Assembly (NCBI RefSeq): GCF_001507535.1
Contig: NZ_LQBN01000003.1
Location: 248,001 to 312,000, forward strand
Source of the DNA: Thiomicrospira sp. WB1
Lineage (GTDB): Bacteria > Pseudomonadota > Gammaproteobacteria > Thiomicrospirales > Thiomicrospiraceae
Direction: 5' to 3'
DNA length: 64,000 nucleotides
Notes under the pieces: generated by a model
The model's input: the letters and a program-made list of their open reading frames with translations, nothing else
What the model was told of the DNA's origin: nothing
The model's database searches: none
Position numbers and translations under genes: made by a program
Shown: in pieces, positions 1-9,986 of the stretch
Layout of the letters: every line of letters begins with the position of its first letter
How positions within the stretch are numbered: position 1 is the stretch's first letter

Positions 1-2
1 TC

Positions 3-215
3 CGTGAAAAGCGCATCACTCGTGATGAGGTTTATATCTGTGATGAGGCGTTCTTTACCGGGACAGCGGCCGAAGTGACGCCGATTCGTGAACTCGACGG
101 TCGTCAGATCGGTGCCGGTCGTCGCGGCCCCATCACCGAAACCCTACAGTCGCTTTATTTTGATGTGGTAGAAGGGCGCTCCCGGGCCCATCAGGATTGG
201 CTGGCGTTTGTTTGA
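3..215 (+). CDS. ilvE: Branched-chain amino acid aminotransferase, C-terminal part
   Basis: This is the last 70 residues of a gene that begins before the window. The fragment contains the fold-type IV aminotransferase C-terminal pattern: a GTAAEVTPI segment followed by a region resembling the IlvE tail (DGRQIGAGRRGPITETLQ). IlvE performs the last, PLP-dependent step of valine, leucine and isoleucine synthesis, using glutamate as amino donor. It reads in the same direction as the small zinc-finger gene that follows 27 bp later, so the two may be cotranscribed. The catalytic lysine lies outside the window, so a related class IV aminotransferase cannot be fully excluded. Confidence 0.85.
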   Translation, partial: REKRITRDEVYICDEAFFTGTAAEVTPIRELDGRQIGAGRRGPITETLQSLYFDVVEGRSRAHQDWLAFV

Positions 216-242
216 TGATGGTAATTGTGGAAAAGGTGTTTT

Positions 243-434
243 ATGACTAAGCAGACCAAAATTGAAGTGACTTACGATGACTTGCCCCTGTCCTGTCCCA
301 TGCGCGGTCAGACCAACTGGAATTCACACCCCAAGGTGATGTTGCCGATCGAGGCGACGGGTGAAGCCAAATGTCCTTATTGCGGGGCAGAGTATGTGTT
401 GAAGGATTTTGATCCGAAACGCGCCAAGCACTGA
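243..434 (+). CDS. Small zinc-finger (zf-CHCC type) protein
   Basis: A 63-residue cytoplasmic protein. It has one Cys near residue 19 (LSCPMR), a His about ten residues later (NSHPKVML), and a C-terminal CPYC pair followed by GAEYVL. This is the Cys-His-Cys-Cys zinc-binding pattern of the zf-CHCC family, also found in the mitochondrial complex I subunit NDUFS6. The ATG at 243 is preferred to an upstream in-frame ATG at 225 because a purine-rich ribosome site (GGAAAAGG) lies just before it. It follows ilvE closely and is convergent with glnA across a shared terminator. The function of bacterial members is not established. Confidence 0.8.
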   Translation: MTKQTKIEVTYDDLPLSCPMRGQTNWNSHPKVMLPIEATGEAKCPYCGAEYVLKDFDPKRAKH

Positions 435-455
435 CGGCTTGAGGCGAGGCGTTCG

Positions 456-467
456 ACCAGGCCTGGT
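456..467. repeat. Dispersed palindrome ACCAGGCCTGGT, copy 1
   Basis: Perfect 12-bp palindrome, extended by one G/C pair on each side, between the zinc-finger gene and the convergent glnA terminator. Confidence 0.9.
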
Positions 468-510
468 CAAACGTACCGTACGGTTTGCCCTGCACAGAAC
501 GAGCAGGCAC

Positions 511-538
511 AAAAAAACCCGCGAAAGCGGGTTTTTTT
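511..538. terminator. Bidirectional intrinsic terminator
   Basis: A CCCGC-GAAA-GCGGG hairpin is flanked by seven A residues on the left and seven T residues on the right, so it can end transcripts arriving from the zinc-finger gene and from glnA on the other strand. Confidence 0.9.
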
Positions 539-557
539 GTGGTCGAATGCGACGCGC

Positions 558-1964
558 TTACGAAGAGTAATACATGTCGAACTCGATTGGGTGCGTGGTC
601 GCACGCATGCGGGTGACTTCTTCCATTTTCAGATCAATGTAAGAGTCAATCGCGTCGTCAGTGAACACGCCACCGGCCTTCAAGAATTCACGGTCCTCAT
701 CCAGCGCGGCCAGCGCTTCTTCCAAAGACGCACACACGGTGTTGTAGGTCGCTTCTTCTTCCGGTGGCAGATCATACAGATCTTTTTCAGCCGGATCGCC
801 CGGGTCAATTTGGTTCATGATGCCGTCCAAGCCGGCCATCAGTGACGCAGAGAAGGCCAGGTAAGGGTTGGCCACTGCATCGGGGAAGCGCAACTCGACC
901 CGACGAGATTTTTCAGACGGTGCGTAAGGGATACGGATCGATGCCGAACGGTTTTTACCGGAGTATGCGATCAGAATCGGCGCTTCAAAACCTGGGACCA
1001 GACGCTTGTAGGAGTTGGTGGCCGGGTTGGTGAAGGCGTTCAGAGCGCGGGCGTGTTTCATCAGGCCGCCAATGTACCAAAGCGCTTCCTGTGACAGACC
1101 GGAATAAACATCACCGGCGAAAATGTTTTTGCCGTTTTTGGACAGCGACTGGTTGATGTGCATCCCGGAACCGTTGTCGCCAAAAATTGGCTTCGGCATA
1201 AAGGTCGCTGTTTTGCCTAGGGCGTGACAGGTGTTGTGCACCGCATACTTGAGGATCTGTACTTCATCTGACTTAGCGGTCAGGGTGTTACCGGCAACCG
1301 CCAGCTCACACTGGCCACCGGCAGCGACTTCGTGGTGATGAGCTTCTAGTTTCAGGCCCATGGATTCGGCCATGGCGCAGATGTCGGCACGCACTTCGTG
1401 CAACTGGTCAACAGGCGGGACCGGGAAGTAACCGCCTTTGACTTTCGGGCGGTGACCGATGTTGCCGTCTTCGTAGACTTTTTCAGAATCCCATGCCGCT
1501 TCACGTGCACCGATTTTGACGAAACTGCCGGACATATCTGAGCCCCAGCGTACGTCGTCAAAAATAAAGAATTCGGGTTCAGGACCAAAGAACGCGGTGT
1601 CGGCGATGCCGGTGGACGCCAGGTAGGCTTCGGCTTTTTTGGCGATGCCGCGCGGGTCTTTTTCATAGGGTTCCATGGTTGACGGCTCGACGATCATGCA
1701 ACGGATGATGATGGTCGGGTCGTTGGTGAACGGGTCCATGTAGTAACCGTCTGTCTGCGGCATCAGTAGCATGTCGGAATCATGGATGCCTTTCCAGCCT
1801 GCAATGGAGGACCCGTCAAAGGTTTCACCGTCGGTGAAGAAATCTTCGTCCAGCGCCGAAGCCGGCACGGTGACGTGCTGCTCTTTACCGTGGGTATCGG
1901 TGAAACGGAGATCTGCCCATTTAACGTCGTTGTCTTTAATGAGGTCAAAAATTTCCTGTGACAT
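558..1964 (-). CDS. glnA: Glutamine synthetase, type I
   Basis: A 468-residue cytoplasmic enzyme that makes glutamine from glutamate, ammonia and ATP; it is the entry point of ammonia assimilation. The length matches the dodecameric GS-I beta family. Visible landmarks are the early DGSSIAGW motif, the HHHEVA metal/ATP-binding stretch, the NRSASIRIP segment and, near the C-terminus, DLYDLPPEE, which contains the tyrosine that is adenylylated in this subfamily. An AAAGGA ribosome site precedes the ATG at 1964. No glnL/glnG two-component genes are adjacent. A sigma54-type promoter sits about 110 bp upstream, which fits nitrogen control. Confidence 0.97.
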   Translation of the reverse strand: MSQEIFDLIKDNDVKWADLRFTDTHGKEQHVTVPASALDEDFFTDGETFDGSSIAGWKGIHDSDMLLMPQTDGYYMDPFTNDPTIIIRCMIVEPSTMEPYEKDPRGIAKKAEAYLASTGIADTAFFGPEPEFFIFDDVRWGSDMSGSFVKIGAREAAWDSEKVYEDGNIGHRPKVKGGYFPVPPVDQLHEVRADICAMAESMGLKLEAHHHEVAAGGQCELAVAGNTLTAKSDEVQILKYAVHNTCHALGKTATFMPKPIFGDNGSGMHINQSLSKNGKNIFAGDVYSGLSQEALWYIGGLMKHARALNAFTNPATNSYKRLVPGFEAPILIAYSGKNRSASIRIPYAPSEKSRRVELRFPDAVANPYLAFSASLMAGLDGIMNQIDPGDPAEKDLYDLPPEEEATYNTVCASLEEALAALDEDREFLKAGGVFTDDAIDSYIDLKMEEVTRMRATTHPIEFDMYYSS

Positions 1965-2083
1965 AGTGAAAGTGTCCTTTTTGCTAGATTTTGCTTGGTG
2001 TGCGCCGCTGTGGCGTCACATTCTGCAGGCCGAAAGCCAATTGAAACAACCCCGAAAGGTTGGACGATTCTGCGTCAGATGAT

Positions 2084-2099
2084 AGCGGGAAGTGTGCCA
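2084..2099 (-). promoter_or_regulatory. Sigma54-type promoter of glnA
   Basis: On the minus strand the sequence TGGCACACTTCCCGCT has the -24 GG and -12 GC doublets separated by exactly ten bases, with a full TGGCAC upstream element. The -12 half is CCGCT rather than the ideal TTGCA. Its position upstream of glnA fits NtrC-controlled glnA promoters of gammaproteobacteria. NtrC sites were not identified. Confidence 0.55.
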
Positions 2100-2154
2100 A
2101 ATTGCCAATCAAATTTTAGGGGTTCTCTAAGTGTTTGACCGTGTTGTAAAAATT

Positions 2155-2166
2155 ACCAGGCCTGGT
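2155..2166. repeat. Dispersed palindrome ACCAGGCCTGGT, copy 2
   Basis: Perfect 12-bp palindrome in the divergent glnA/pstC region; A/T-rich on both sides. Confidence 0.9.
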
Positions 2167-2260
2167 GAAAAAGACATCAATAGCTGTTGCATCGCTTTGA
2201 ATTCTTGTGGTGCAAAACTGATTATTGTGGTGCTTTTGGTGTTTGGTTACGATGAGGGGA

Positions 2261-2288
2261 TTTCATCTGTTTGTCACATTATGTCATT
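2261..2288 (+). promoter_or_regulatory. Pho-box-like repeats upstream of pstC
   Basis: Three TGTCA-like half sites (TTTCATC, TGTCACA, TGTCATT) follow each other at steps of 11 and 10 bp, ending 38 bp before the pstC ATG. PhoB binds 7-bp repeats at 11-bp steps, so this is a probable but imperfect PhoB operator. Confidence 0.5.
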
Positions 2289-2325
2289 AAGATAAGCGAC
2301 GTTTTTACTGAATTGGGGTTCCGGC

Positions 2326-4593
2326 ATGGATAAGTCAGTGCAAAGAAAATTGGATGAAGCCCTGGATGGGCCGAAGTTTCAGCGTCGTATCAAGCGACGA
2401 AATCTGGTTGATCTGAGTTGGGCCTCCGGTTTTACCGTCGGCGGTATCGCTGTGATCGCCTCGGTGTTGCTGATTATGTTCTTTCTGGTGTATGTGGTCG
2501 CGCCTTTGTTTGCGCCCGCCGACATCGAGCAGGGCAAGACCTTTGACTTGCAGCAGAGTGGTCAGGAGCAGACGCTTTATTATGGCGTGGATGAGTACGC
2601 CGATTCGGCATTGCGCATTTCCGACAGCGGGCGGGTGTACGGCATTGATTTGAGCACGGGCGAGAAGCTGCGTGATGAGCGCCTGCCCATCGGTGATGCC
2701 CGCATTACCAGTTTTACCCGAATCAGTCAGGGCGATCAGCTGATGGGCATCGGTCTGGACAATGGTTCGGTTTTATTGGTGCAGTATGAGTACTCGGTTA
2801 CCTACCCTGATGATGTCAAAACCATTACCCCCAAGCTGACGTATCCCTTTGGTCAAACCCCGTTGACCCTTTCCGAGCAGCCGATTACCCATCTATCCGC
2901 ACGAAAAAGCGGCTCGCAGATTACGTTCGCCTATCAGGTGGATGGTGCCTCGCAGATTTATGTCAAACAGTATGACATGATCGAATCAATGCTTACGGAA
3001 GAGGTGACGCTGGATTTGTATCAACAGGGGCAATTTGCCGCCCCGGCTCCGTTTAAGTGGCTCAAGATGGGCATCAGTATGCGCAACCTGTATGCGCTCA
3101 AACAAGACGGCACCATTTTCTATTTTGACATCCGCGACCCGCAACAGATCAAGCTGGTGGAAACGGTGAACGCGCTGGCACCGGATCAGACGCTGACCGC
3201 GGTGCAGTTTCTGATTGGCGAATATTCCCTTTTGCTCGGCAACGATCAGGGGCAGGTGGCGCAATGGTTCCCGGTGCGCGATCAGGACAACAATTATTTC
3301 CTGAAGAAAATTCGTACCTTTGAGGTGTCGGATCAGCCGATTCAGGACATCAACGTCGAGCTTAACCGCAAAAACTTTGCGGTGCTGGATGCGTCCAATC
3401 AGGTGAGCATGTTCAATTCCACCGCACATAATAATTTTGCCAGTTTCACCCTGGATCAGACGGTGTCGCAAGTACATATCAGCCCGCGTGGGGATCGTTT
3501 GCTGATCGAAACCCCGGCACACCAGCTGGTCACGTTTGATGTGGACAATGAACACCCGGAGGTCTCAATGAGCAGTCTTTGGGGCGAGGTCTGGTATGAA
3601 GGGTATGATGAACCGGAATATGTGTGGCAATCCTCATCGGCGTCCAATGACTTTGAACCGAAGTTTTCTTTGATGCCTCTGACATTTGGCACCATCAAGG
3701 CCGCTCTGTATTCCATGTTGTTTGCGGTGCCGCTGGCGGTGCTGGGCGCGATTTACACGGCCTTTTTCATGGATGCCAAAACCCGCCAGGTGATCAAGCC
3801 GACCATTGAGCTGATTGAGGCGCTGCCGACGGTAATTCTGGGCTTTCTTGCCGGTTTGTGGCTGGCGCCTTACATGGAAGCGCATCTGGCCGGGTTCTTC
3901 TCCATTATTTTCCTGGTGCCGATCGGCATTCTGCTCTTTGGTTATCTCTGGTCGCGGTTGCCCGAACCGGTGCGTTTGCTGGTACCGACGTCCAAGCGCG
4001 CGGTGTTGATGCTGCCGGTGGTGGTCATCATCGGGTTTGTGGCCTTGAGTCTGAGCGGTCCGCTGGAGCATCTGCTGTTTGATGGTGATATGCGTCATTG
4101 GCTGACGGATTCGGCCGGCATTGATTTTGACCAGCGCAACGCCATGGTCATCGGTTTTGCCATGGGCTTTGCTCTGATTCCCACCATTTTCTCGGTGGCA
4201 GAGGATGCCATCTACAATGTGCCAAGTTATCTGGTCAATGGCTCTCTGGCGCTAGGCGCCAGTGGCTGGCAGACCATGGTGGGGGTGGTGCTGCCGACGG
4301 CCAGCCCCGGGATTTTCTCGGCCATTATGCTTGGGTTCGGACGCGGGATTGGTGAAACCATGATCGTGCTGATGGCCTCGGGTAATACGCCATTGATGGA
4401 TGCCAACCTGTTTGAGGGCATGCGAACGCTCTCGGCCAACCTGGCGGTGGAAATGCCGGAAGCGGCGCTGGACAGTACGCATTACCGAGTGCTGTTCCTG
4501 TCCGGGCTGGTGCTGTTCATCTTTACCTTTATTTTTAACACCCTGGCGGAAGTGGTGCGTGAACGGATGCGCCGTAAATACGGATCGCTGTAA
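2326..4593 (+). CDS. pstC: Phosphate ABC transporter permease PstC (long form)
   Basis: A 755-residue inner-membrane permease of the high-affinity phosphate importer. One membrane segment near residues 38-60 is followed by about 400 residues of extracytoplasmic domain. The canonical permease part starts near residue 450, with about six membrane helices and the cytoplasmic coupling segment containing GASGWQTMVGVVLPTA. The E. coli protein is only about 320 residues, but long PstC forms with this insert are common in marine and pseudomonad-like gammaproteobacteria. It leads the operon pstC-pstA-pstB-phoU-phoB-phoR; pstA follows after 12 bp. Confidence 0.93.
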   Translation: MDKSVQRKLDEALDGPKFQRRIKRRNLVDLSWASGFTVGGIAVIASVLLIMFFLVYVVAPLFAPADIEQGKTFDLQQSGQEQTLYYGVDEYADSALRISDSGRVYGIDLSTGEKLRDERLPIGDARITSFTRISQGDQLMGIGLDNGSVLLVQYEYSVTYPDDVKTITPKLTYPFGQTPLTLSEQPITHLSARKSGSQITFAYQVDGASQIYVKQYDMIESMLTEEVTLDLYQQGQFAAPAPFKWLKMGISMRNLYALKQDGTIFYFDIRDPQQIKLVETVNALAPDQTLTAVQFLIGEYSLLLGNDQGQVAQWFPVRDQDNNYFLKKIRTFEVSDQPIQDINVELNRKNFAVLDASNQVSMFNSTAHNNFASFTLDQTVSQVHISPRGDRLLIETPAHQLVTFDVDNEHPEVSMSSLWGEVWYEGYDEPEYVWQSSSASNDFEPKFSLMPLTFGTIKAALYSMLFAVPLAVLGAIYTAFFMDAKTRQVIKPTIELIEALPTVILGFLAGLWLAPYMEAHLAGFFSIIFLVPIGILLFGYLWSRLPEPVRLLVPTSKRAVLMLPVVVIIGFVALSLSGPLEHLLFDGDMRHWLTDSAGIDFDQRNAMVIGFAMGFALIPTIFSVAEDAIYNVPSYLVNGSLALGASGWQTMVGVVLPTASPGIFSAIMLGFGRGIGETMIVLMASGNTPLMDANLFEGMRTLSANLAVEMPEAALDSTHYRVLFLSGLVLFIFTFIFNTLAEVVRERMRRKYGSL

Positions 4594-4605
4594 GGAGGCG
4601 GAGAC

Positions 4606-6255
4606 ATGAGAGATTGGTTCAAACAAGGCGAACATTGGGTCTGGTTCAGTGCCGCCACCGTCAGCATCAGTTTTGTCCTGGTGATCGGTCTGGTGCTGCT
4701 GATCGCCGTTCGAGGTCTGGTGCACTTCTGGCCCCATTCGGTCTATGAGATCGAGCTGAAAAACGATCAGGGCAAACTCGAAACCCTGGTGGGGGAAATT
4801 CACGACACCCAGACCAAACCGATTGTGGACCCGCAAGATCCCGATATGGCCGTGCGTAAGGTGCCGCAATGGCTGGTGAAAGTGGGCAACCGGGATGTTT
4901 ATGGTACGGATTTTCGCTGGATCAATACCGATAACATCGTGGGCCAGGAGGATCGTCTGGCGCGCGACATTACCGTTCTGGAGCGTTACGAATGGGGCAA
5001 TGTCTACGGTCAGCTGACCAAACTGACCCGGGATGGTGAGATTCTGGCCGAGGGCGATAACGTCAAAAATGTGCTTGAAGATCTGGTCAGTACAGGACAA
5101 ACCCTGCATGACAAAATCAATACCATCGAGCGCGTGGACATTGGTGGTATTAATTATCGTATTGAGCAGTTGCGACTGGAAGAAAAACGTCTGCGAGCGG
5201 AAAACGCCTTCGACGACGAGGCTCGACAGGCGATTGAAGCCGAGCGGGCGGAGCTGAATAAACAGTTTCGGGACTATCAGGAAAAGCTGGCGATTCTGCG
5301 TGATCAGGCCAATGGACTGGGCGATGTGCATCTGAATCTGGCCGGCGGTCATGCCATTCAGGTGCCGATTAAACACATTGTGCGCATGTGGCAGCCCAAT
5401 AATATGAGCAATGCGGACAAGGTCGGTTTCTTTTTCAGCTCCATTGGCCATTTCCTGACCGGTGAGCCGCGTGAGGCCAACACCGAAGGTGGGGTGTTCC
5501 CTGCGATTGTGGGCACCGTCACCATGGTGATGCTGATGGCAATCTTTGTCACGCCGATGGGGGTCATTGCCGCGGTTTACATGAGCGAATACGCCCGCGA
5601 AGGCACCTTGTTACGGCTGGTGCGCATTTCCATTAACAACCTCGCGGGTGTGCCCTCGATTGTGTTCGGGATCTTCGGGCTTGGGTTCTTTGTCTATATC
5701 ATCGGGGGGTCGATTGATGATCTCTTTTACAGCTACGCCCAGCCCAGTCCGACCTTTGGGACGCCGGGCTTGTTGTGGGCCTCGCTGACCATGGCGCTGT
5801 TGACGCTTCCGGTGGTGATTGTGTCCACGCAGGAAGGCCTGTCAAGGATTCCCAGTTCTTTGCGTGAGGGCGGCCTGGCGCTGGGCGCGACCAAGTCGGA
5901 AACCATTATGAAGATCGTTTTGCCCATGTCGATGCCGGCGATTATGACCGGGCTGATCCTCGCCGTGGCACGCGCCGCGGGTGAGGTGGCGCCGCTGATG
6001 CTGGTCGGGGTGGTCAAGCTGGCCCCAGAACTGCCGGTGGATCTGAATGCCCCGTTTGTGCATCTGGATCGCAAGTTTATGCACCTGGGCTTTCATATTT
6101 ATGATGTGGGCTTTCAGAGCCCGAATGTGGAAGCGTCCCAGCCGCTGGTGTACGCCACATCGCTGTTGCTGATTCTGATCATCGTCAGTCTGAACCTGGG
6201 GGCGATCACCATTCGCAACAAGCTTCGGGAAAAATACAAAGCGCTGGACAACTGA
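4606..6255 (+). CDS. pstA: Phosphate ABC transporter permease PstA (long form)
   Basis: A 549-residue inner-membrane permease, partner of PstC. An N-terminal membrane segment (about residues 16-38) is followed by roughly 250 residues predicted to lie outside the membrane, with a charged, possibly coiled section around 180-225. The permease domain follows, with the coupling stretch [21 protein letters not shown] strong AGGAGG ribosome site precedes the ATG. Like PstC it is much longer than the E. coli protein, so the two long extracytoplasmic inserts probably work as a pair, for example in docking PstS. That last point is inference. Confidence 0.93.
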   Translation: MRDWFKQGEHWVWFSAATVSISFVLVIGLVLLIAVRGLVHFWPHSVYEIELKNDQGKLETLVGEIHDTQTKPIVDPQDPDMAVRKVPQWLVKVGNRDVYGTDFRWINTDNIVGQEDRLARDITVLERYEWGNVYGQLTKLTRDGEILAEGDNVKNVLEDLVSTGQTLHDKINTIERVDIGGINYRIEQLRLEEKRLRAENAFDDEARQAIEAERAELNKQFRDYQEKLAILRDQANGLGDVHLNLAGGHAIQVPIKHIVRMWQPNNMSNADKVGFFFSSIGHFLTGEPREANTEGGVFPAIVGTVTMVMLMAIFVTPMGVIAAVYMSEYAREGTLLRLVRISINNLAGVPSIVFGIFGLGFFVYIIGGSIDDLFYSYAQPSPTFGTPGLLWASLTMALLTLPVVIVSTQEGLSRIPSSLREGGLALGATKSETIMKIVLPMSMPAIMTGLILAVARAAGEVAPLMLVGVVKLAPELPVDLNAPFVHLDRKFMHLGFHIYDVGFQSPNVEASQPLVYATSLLLILIIVSLNLGAITIRNKLREKYKALDN

Positions 6256-6298
6256 GTCAAGTGGCCACAGGAATTCAAATATTACGAGGAAAGGCATT

Positions 6299-7117
6299 AT
6301 GAGTGAGCAAAACGTCGGGTTGGCCATGGACCGGGACCATCGTGGCATGCACCTCGGTCAGGAAAAAATCGCGATCGAAGTCAAGGATTGGAATTTGTTC
6401 TACGGCAGCAATCAGGCCCTGAACGGCATCAATATGTCGTTGCCGGAAAACCGGGTAACGGCGTTTATCGGTCCGTCCGGGTGTGGTAAATCCACACTGT
6501 TGCGTTGTTTCAATCGAATGAACGACCTGATTCCCATTGTCCGGGTCGAAGGGGAGATGACCCTGCACGGTGAAGACATGTACGCCAAGGAAATGGACGT
6601 GGCCGCGTTGCGTCGCCGTGTGGGCATGGTGTTTCAAAAACCCAACCCCTTCCCCAAGTCCATTTATGAAAACGTCTGTTACGGCCTGCGTCTGCAGGGC
6701 ATCAATGACAAGCAGGTGCTGGATGAGACCGTTGAATGGTCCCTGCAAAGCGCCGGATTGTGGGAAGAGGTCAAAGATCGGCTGGATGCGAATGCACTGG
6801 GCTTGTCCGGTGGTCAGCAGCAGCGTCTTTGCATCGCTCGTGCCATCGCGATCAAACCCGAGGTTCTGCTGCTGGATGAGCCCACGTCTGCGCTGGATCC
6901 GATCTCAACCCTGGCCATTGAAGAATTGATTTTTGAATTGAAAAAAGACTTCACGATTCTGATCGTGACGCATAATATGCAACAGGCGGCCCGTGTGTCG
7001 GACTACACCGCTTTCATGTATATGGGCGATCTGATCGAGTACACCGACACCGATACGCTGTTTACCAATCCAAGTGTCAAGCGTACCGAAGATTATATTT
7101 CCGGGCGTTACGGATAA
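6299..7117 (+). CDS. pstB: Phosphate ABC transporter ATPase PstB
   Basis: A 272-residue ATPase that powers phosphate import. It shows the Walker A motif GPSGCGKST at residues 58-66, the Q-loop in [12 protein letters not shown], the signature LSGGQQQR, and the Walker B plus D-loop [11 protein letters not shown], followed by the switch His in IVTHNM. The [10 protein letters not shown] version of the Q-loop is specific to PstB. The protein is peripheral on the cytoplasmic face, bound to PstC and PstA. It lies 43 bp after pstA with a GAGGAAAGG ribosome site and is followed by phoU. Confidence 0.97.
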   Translation: MSEQNVGLAMDRDHRGMHLGQEKIAIEVKDWNLFYGSNQALNGINMSLPENRVTAFIGPSGCGKSTLLRCFNRMNDLIPIVRVEGEMTLHGEDMYAKEMDVAALRRRVGMVFQKPNPFPKSIYENVCYGLRLQGINDKQVLDETVEWSLQSAGLWEEVKDRLDANALGLSGGQQQRLCIARAIAIKPEVLLLDEPTSALDPISTLAIEELIFELKKDFTILIVTHNMQQAARVSDYTAFMYMGDLIEYTDTDTLFTNPSVKRTEDYISGRYG

Positions 7118-7158
7118 CCTCCGGTTCTGCATGCCGTCCGATCAGTAAGGAGAGAAAC

Positions 7159-7905
7159 ATGGAAAAAGAAAATTTTGGTCGCCACATTTCGGAATTGATG
7201 AACCAGAACCTGGAAGATCTGTTTAACCATATTCTGGAAATGGGCGGATTAGTGGAGCGTCAGTTCGAAGCTGCACTGGTTGCCCTGGGCAGTTCGGATA
7301 CCGCCAAAGCCTCGGAAGTGGTGGCGTTTGATAAAATCGTCAATCAGGCAGAAATGGAAATTGATAAGCTGTGTTCGCGTGTGTTGGCTCGCCAACAACC
7401 GACGGCTTCCGACCTCCGACTGATTCTGGCGGCCATTCGCATTGCCATTGATTTGGAGCGCATGGGTGATGAAATCGTTAAAATCGCCAAGATGGTGGTG
7501 ATGTTCGGCCATTCGGACAAAGACATTGCCTGTTCCGAATTGCCGGGTTATGGCGAACTGATGGATATTTCCACCCGCTCCAACCAGATGTTGAAGACCG
7601 CGCTGGATGATTTTGCACGCGTTTCCACCGAAGGGGCGGGCGAGCTGATTCAGGAAGAGGAGCGCATTGATGTGATTTTTGCCGAGGCCATGGCCGACCT
7701 GAAAGGGCAGCTACGCAGCCGTCCGGATGAGGTAGAATGTCTGATGGAAATGATCATTGCGTTGCGTGCGGCCGAGCGTGTGTCCGATCATGCGCGCAAT
7801 GTGATAGAGAGCATTGTTTATCTGGTCAAGGGCAAAGACTTGCGTAATATGGACCAGGCGCGGCTGACTGCTTTTTTGAGCTCACTGGATGAAGAACAGG
7901 CCTGA
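7159..7905 (+). CDS. phoU: Phosphate-signalling protein PhoU
   Basis: A 248-residue, all-helical cytoplasmic protein made of two PhoU repeats. Each repeat has an E/D-rich metal-binding signature; in the first this is seen around IDLERMGDEIVKIA and in the second around RAAERVSDHARNVIE. PhoU links the Pst transporter to the PhoR kinase and keeps the regulon off when phosphate is plentiful. Its place between pstB and phoB-phoR fits that role. A GGAGAG ribosome site precedes the ATG. Confidence 0.96.
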   Translation: MEKENFGRHISELMNQNLEDLFNHILEMGGLVERQFEAALVALGSSDTAKASEVVAFDKIVNQAEMEIDKLCSRVLARQQPTASDLRLILAAIRIAIDLERMGDEIVKIAKMVVMFGHSDKDIACSELPGYGELMDISTRSNQMLKTALDDFARVSTEGAGELIQEEERIDVIFAEAMADLKGQLRSRPDEVECLMEMIIALRAAERVSDHARNVIESIVYLVKGKDLRNMDQARLTAFLSSLDEEQA

Positions 7906-7947
7906 CGTCTGCCGGGCTTTTTACATCTGTCACAATAGGAAGCACGC

Positions 7948-8643
7948 ATGACCCAACAACGCATTCTGGTGGTTGAGGACGAAGCCGCCATTCGCGATAT
8001 GCTGAATTTCACTCTGACGGCCGCGGGCTATGACGTTGTTCAGGCCCCCAATGCGGAACAGGCCTGGCCGCTTTTGATGGACAAAGCCCCAGATTGTATT
8101 CTGCTGGACTGGATGCTGCCCGGTGTGAGTGGTGTGTCATTGGCACAACGCATTCGCAATCACGACCAGGTGGCGCATTTGCCCATTATTCTGCTCACCG
8201 CTCGCGGTGAAGAGAACGATCAGGTGGAAGGGTTTGAGGCCGGGGCGGACGATTACGTGATCAAGCCGTTTTCACCGCGTGCATTGGTAGCGCGGGTCAA
8301 GGCTCTGTTGCGCCGCCAGTCCAGTGATTCGGCGGTCTCCGAGCAGGTGGTTGTGGGGGATTTGAAGCTGGATCTGTCCAGTTATCGTTTCACGGTCAAA
8401 GGCGAAGAAGTGCGTCTGGGACCGACCGAATTCAAGCTGATGCATTTTTTCATGACGCATCGTGACCGCGTCTATACCCGCGCCCAGTTGCTGGATCAGG
8501 TCTGGGGTGAAAACGTGGTGGTTGAGGAGCGAACGGTGGATGTGCATATCCGCCGTTTGCGTAAATTGCTGGAGCCGGTGGGCGGTGCCGAGGCCATTCA
8601 GACAGTGCGTGGGGCCGGTTATCGGTTTTCCGTGGCCAGTTAA
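7948..8643 (+). CDS. phoB: Phosphate response regulator PhoB
   Basis: A 231-residue OmpR-family response regulator. The receiver domain (1-120) has the phospho-acceptor Asp54 in LLDWMLPG, the acidic pair DE near residue 11, and the conserved Lys in DDYVIKPFSP. The winged-helix DNA-binding domain (about 130-228) has the recognition-helix region RTVDVHIRRLRKLLEP, typical of PhoB. It activates phosphate-starvation genes through Pho boxes, such as the candidates before pstC and pstS. It is followed after 16 bp by its kinase gene. Confidence 0.96.
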   Translation: MTQQRILVVEDEAAIRDMLNFTLTAAGYDVVQAPNAEQAWPLLMDKAPDCILLDWMLPGVSGVSLAQRIRNHDQVAHLPIILLTARGEENDQVEGFEAGADDYVIKPFSPRALVARVKALLRRQSSDSAVSEQVVVGDLKLDLSSYRFTVKGEEVRLGPTEFKLMHFFMTHRDRVYTRAQLLDQVWGENVVVEERTVDVHIRRLRKLLEPVGGAEAIQTVRGAGYRFSVAS

Positions 8644-8659
8644 GTTCTGAGGTATCTGA

Positions 8660-9964
8660 TTGTCAAAAGGGATTGCGCGGGAACTCACTTGGATTATCAC
8701 CAGCCTCTGGATCGCGATTTTTATCGCCTGGGTGTCAGATCAGTGGTTCTGGGTTCTGGGCGCTTACCTGCTTTTGTATCTGGGCCGCCATCTTTACAGC
8801 GTTTCGCAATTTGAAAAATGGATCAAAGGCCATTCACGGGTTTCCTATCCGCCCAGCAGTGGTTTCTGGGGCGAAGTTAGTCACCTGGTGTCACGCAAGC
8901 AGCGTTCACTGGAAAAACACGCCAACCTGCAACTCTACAAATCCGAGCAGTTTCTGGCGGCTTCCATGGCCATGCCCGATGCGCTGGTCTCACTGAACGA
9001 AACGCATCAGATTGAATGGTTCAACCGCTCCGCACGCAAACTGTTCGTTCTCAAGCAGAGTGACATCGGGCGGCGCATCGAAAACCTCTATCGACACCCG
9101 GATTTTGTTACCTACCTCAAACGCGGGCATTACGATCAGTCGCTGGTCATCGAGGGGGTGAATCAACGTCCACGGGTGTTCAGTTTTAAGATTCTTCCCT
9201 ATCACCGTGTCCACAAATTGCTCATCGTCAAAGACATCCACGAGCTTTACAATCTGGCGCAGATTCGTCGGGATTTTGTGGCCAATGCGTCGCATGAATT
9301 ACGCACCCCACTGACCGTGCTCAGTGGTTATCTCGAGGTGATGCAGGATTCGGTTGAGCCGGATTCGCCCTGGGTCAAGCCGCTTAAGAGCATGGCGCAT
9401 CAGTCGGATCGCATGCAGGCGATCATTAATGATCTGTTGACCCTGTCGGCAATGGAATCTGAAACCCTGACTGGCGACGAAGGCCCGGTCGCCATCGGGA
9501 CGCTTTTGACGCAGATGCAGGAAAGCATGGATCAGATGACAACCGAGCACAGTGTGAGCTTTGAGATCGATCCGGCCCTTCAGATCGTCGGGTACGAGGA
9601 CCCGCTCAAAAGTGTGCTCACCAATCTGGTGTCTAACGCCATTCGTTATACCCCGTCAGGCGGGTCGATTACGGTACGCTGGTATGAAGACGCCAAGGGC
9701 GCGCATTACGAGGTGGAAGACACGGGCATCGGGATTGCTCAGGCGCACATCGGGCGTCTGACCGAGCGATTTTATCGGGTGGATACCGCCCGTTCCCGTG
9801 AAACCGGGGGCACCGGGCTGGGGCTGGCGATTGTGAAACACATTCTGGAGCGCCATCAGGCCAAGCTGGTGATCAAAAGTCAGGTGCAGAAAGGGTCAAT
9901 CTTTCGCTGTGACTTTTCACCGTCCAGGATCGTTCGCAAGCCGATCAGCGAGTCAGAAAAGTAA
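8660..9964 (+). CDS. phoR: Phosphate sensor histidine kinase PhoR
   Basis: A 434-residue membrane kinase. Two closely spaced hydrophobic segments (about residues 9-43) leave almost no periplasmic loop, as in PhoR proteins that sense through PstSCAB-PhoU. A PAS-like region (about 95-190) precedes the phospho-acceptor His212 in NASHELRTPLTVL. The ATPase domain shows the N box (LVSNAIRYTP), the G1 box (VEDTGIGI) and the G2 box (GGTGLGLAIVKH). The gene starts with TTG at 8660, supported by GAGGT upstream; no ATG lies nearby in frame. It ends ten bases before palindrome copy 3. Confidence 0.93.
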   Translation: MSKGIARELTWIITSLWIAIFIAWVSDQWFWVLGAYLLLYLGRHLYSVSQFEKWIKGHSRVSYPPSSGFWGEVSHLVSRKQRSLEKHANLQLYKSEQFLAASMAMPDALVSLNETHQIEWFNRSARKLFVLKQSDIGRRIENLYRHPDFVTYLKRGHYDQSLVIEGVNQRPRVFSFKILPYHRVHKLLIVKDIHELYNLAQIRRDFVANASHELRTPLTVLSGYLEVMQDSVEPDSPWVKPLKSMAHQSDRMQAIINDLLTLSAMESETLTGDEGPVAIGTLLTQMQESMDQMTTEHSVSFEIDPALQIVGYEDPLKSVLTNLVSNAIRYTPSGGSITVRWYEDAKGAHYEVEDTGIGIAQAHIGRLTERFYRVDTARSRETGGTGLGLAIVKHILERHQAKLVIKSQVQKGSIFRCDFSPSRIVRKPISESEK

Positions 9965-9974
9965 TCCGAAATTG

Positions 9975-9986
9975 ACCAGGCCTGGT
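9975..9986. repeat. Dispersed palindrome, copy 3, with long arms
   Basis: The 12-bp core is the centre of a perfect 28-bp palindrome spanning 9967-9994, filling most of the 41-bp gap between the convergent phoR and pit genes. Confidence 0.92.

Larger units (their letters stand above)
1965..2325. other. Divergent regulatory region glnA / pstC
   Basis: A 361-bp gene-free stretch between the divergent glnA and pstC genes. It contains a sigma54-like promoter for glnA (2084-2099), palindrome copy 2 (2155-2166) and a Pho-box-like repeat (2261-2288). No small gene is convincing here. Confidence 0.7.
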
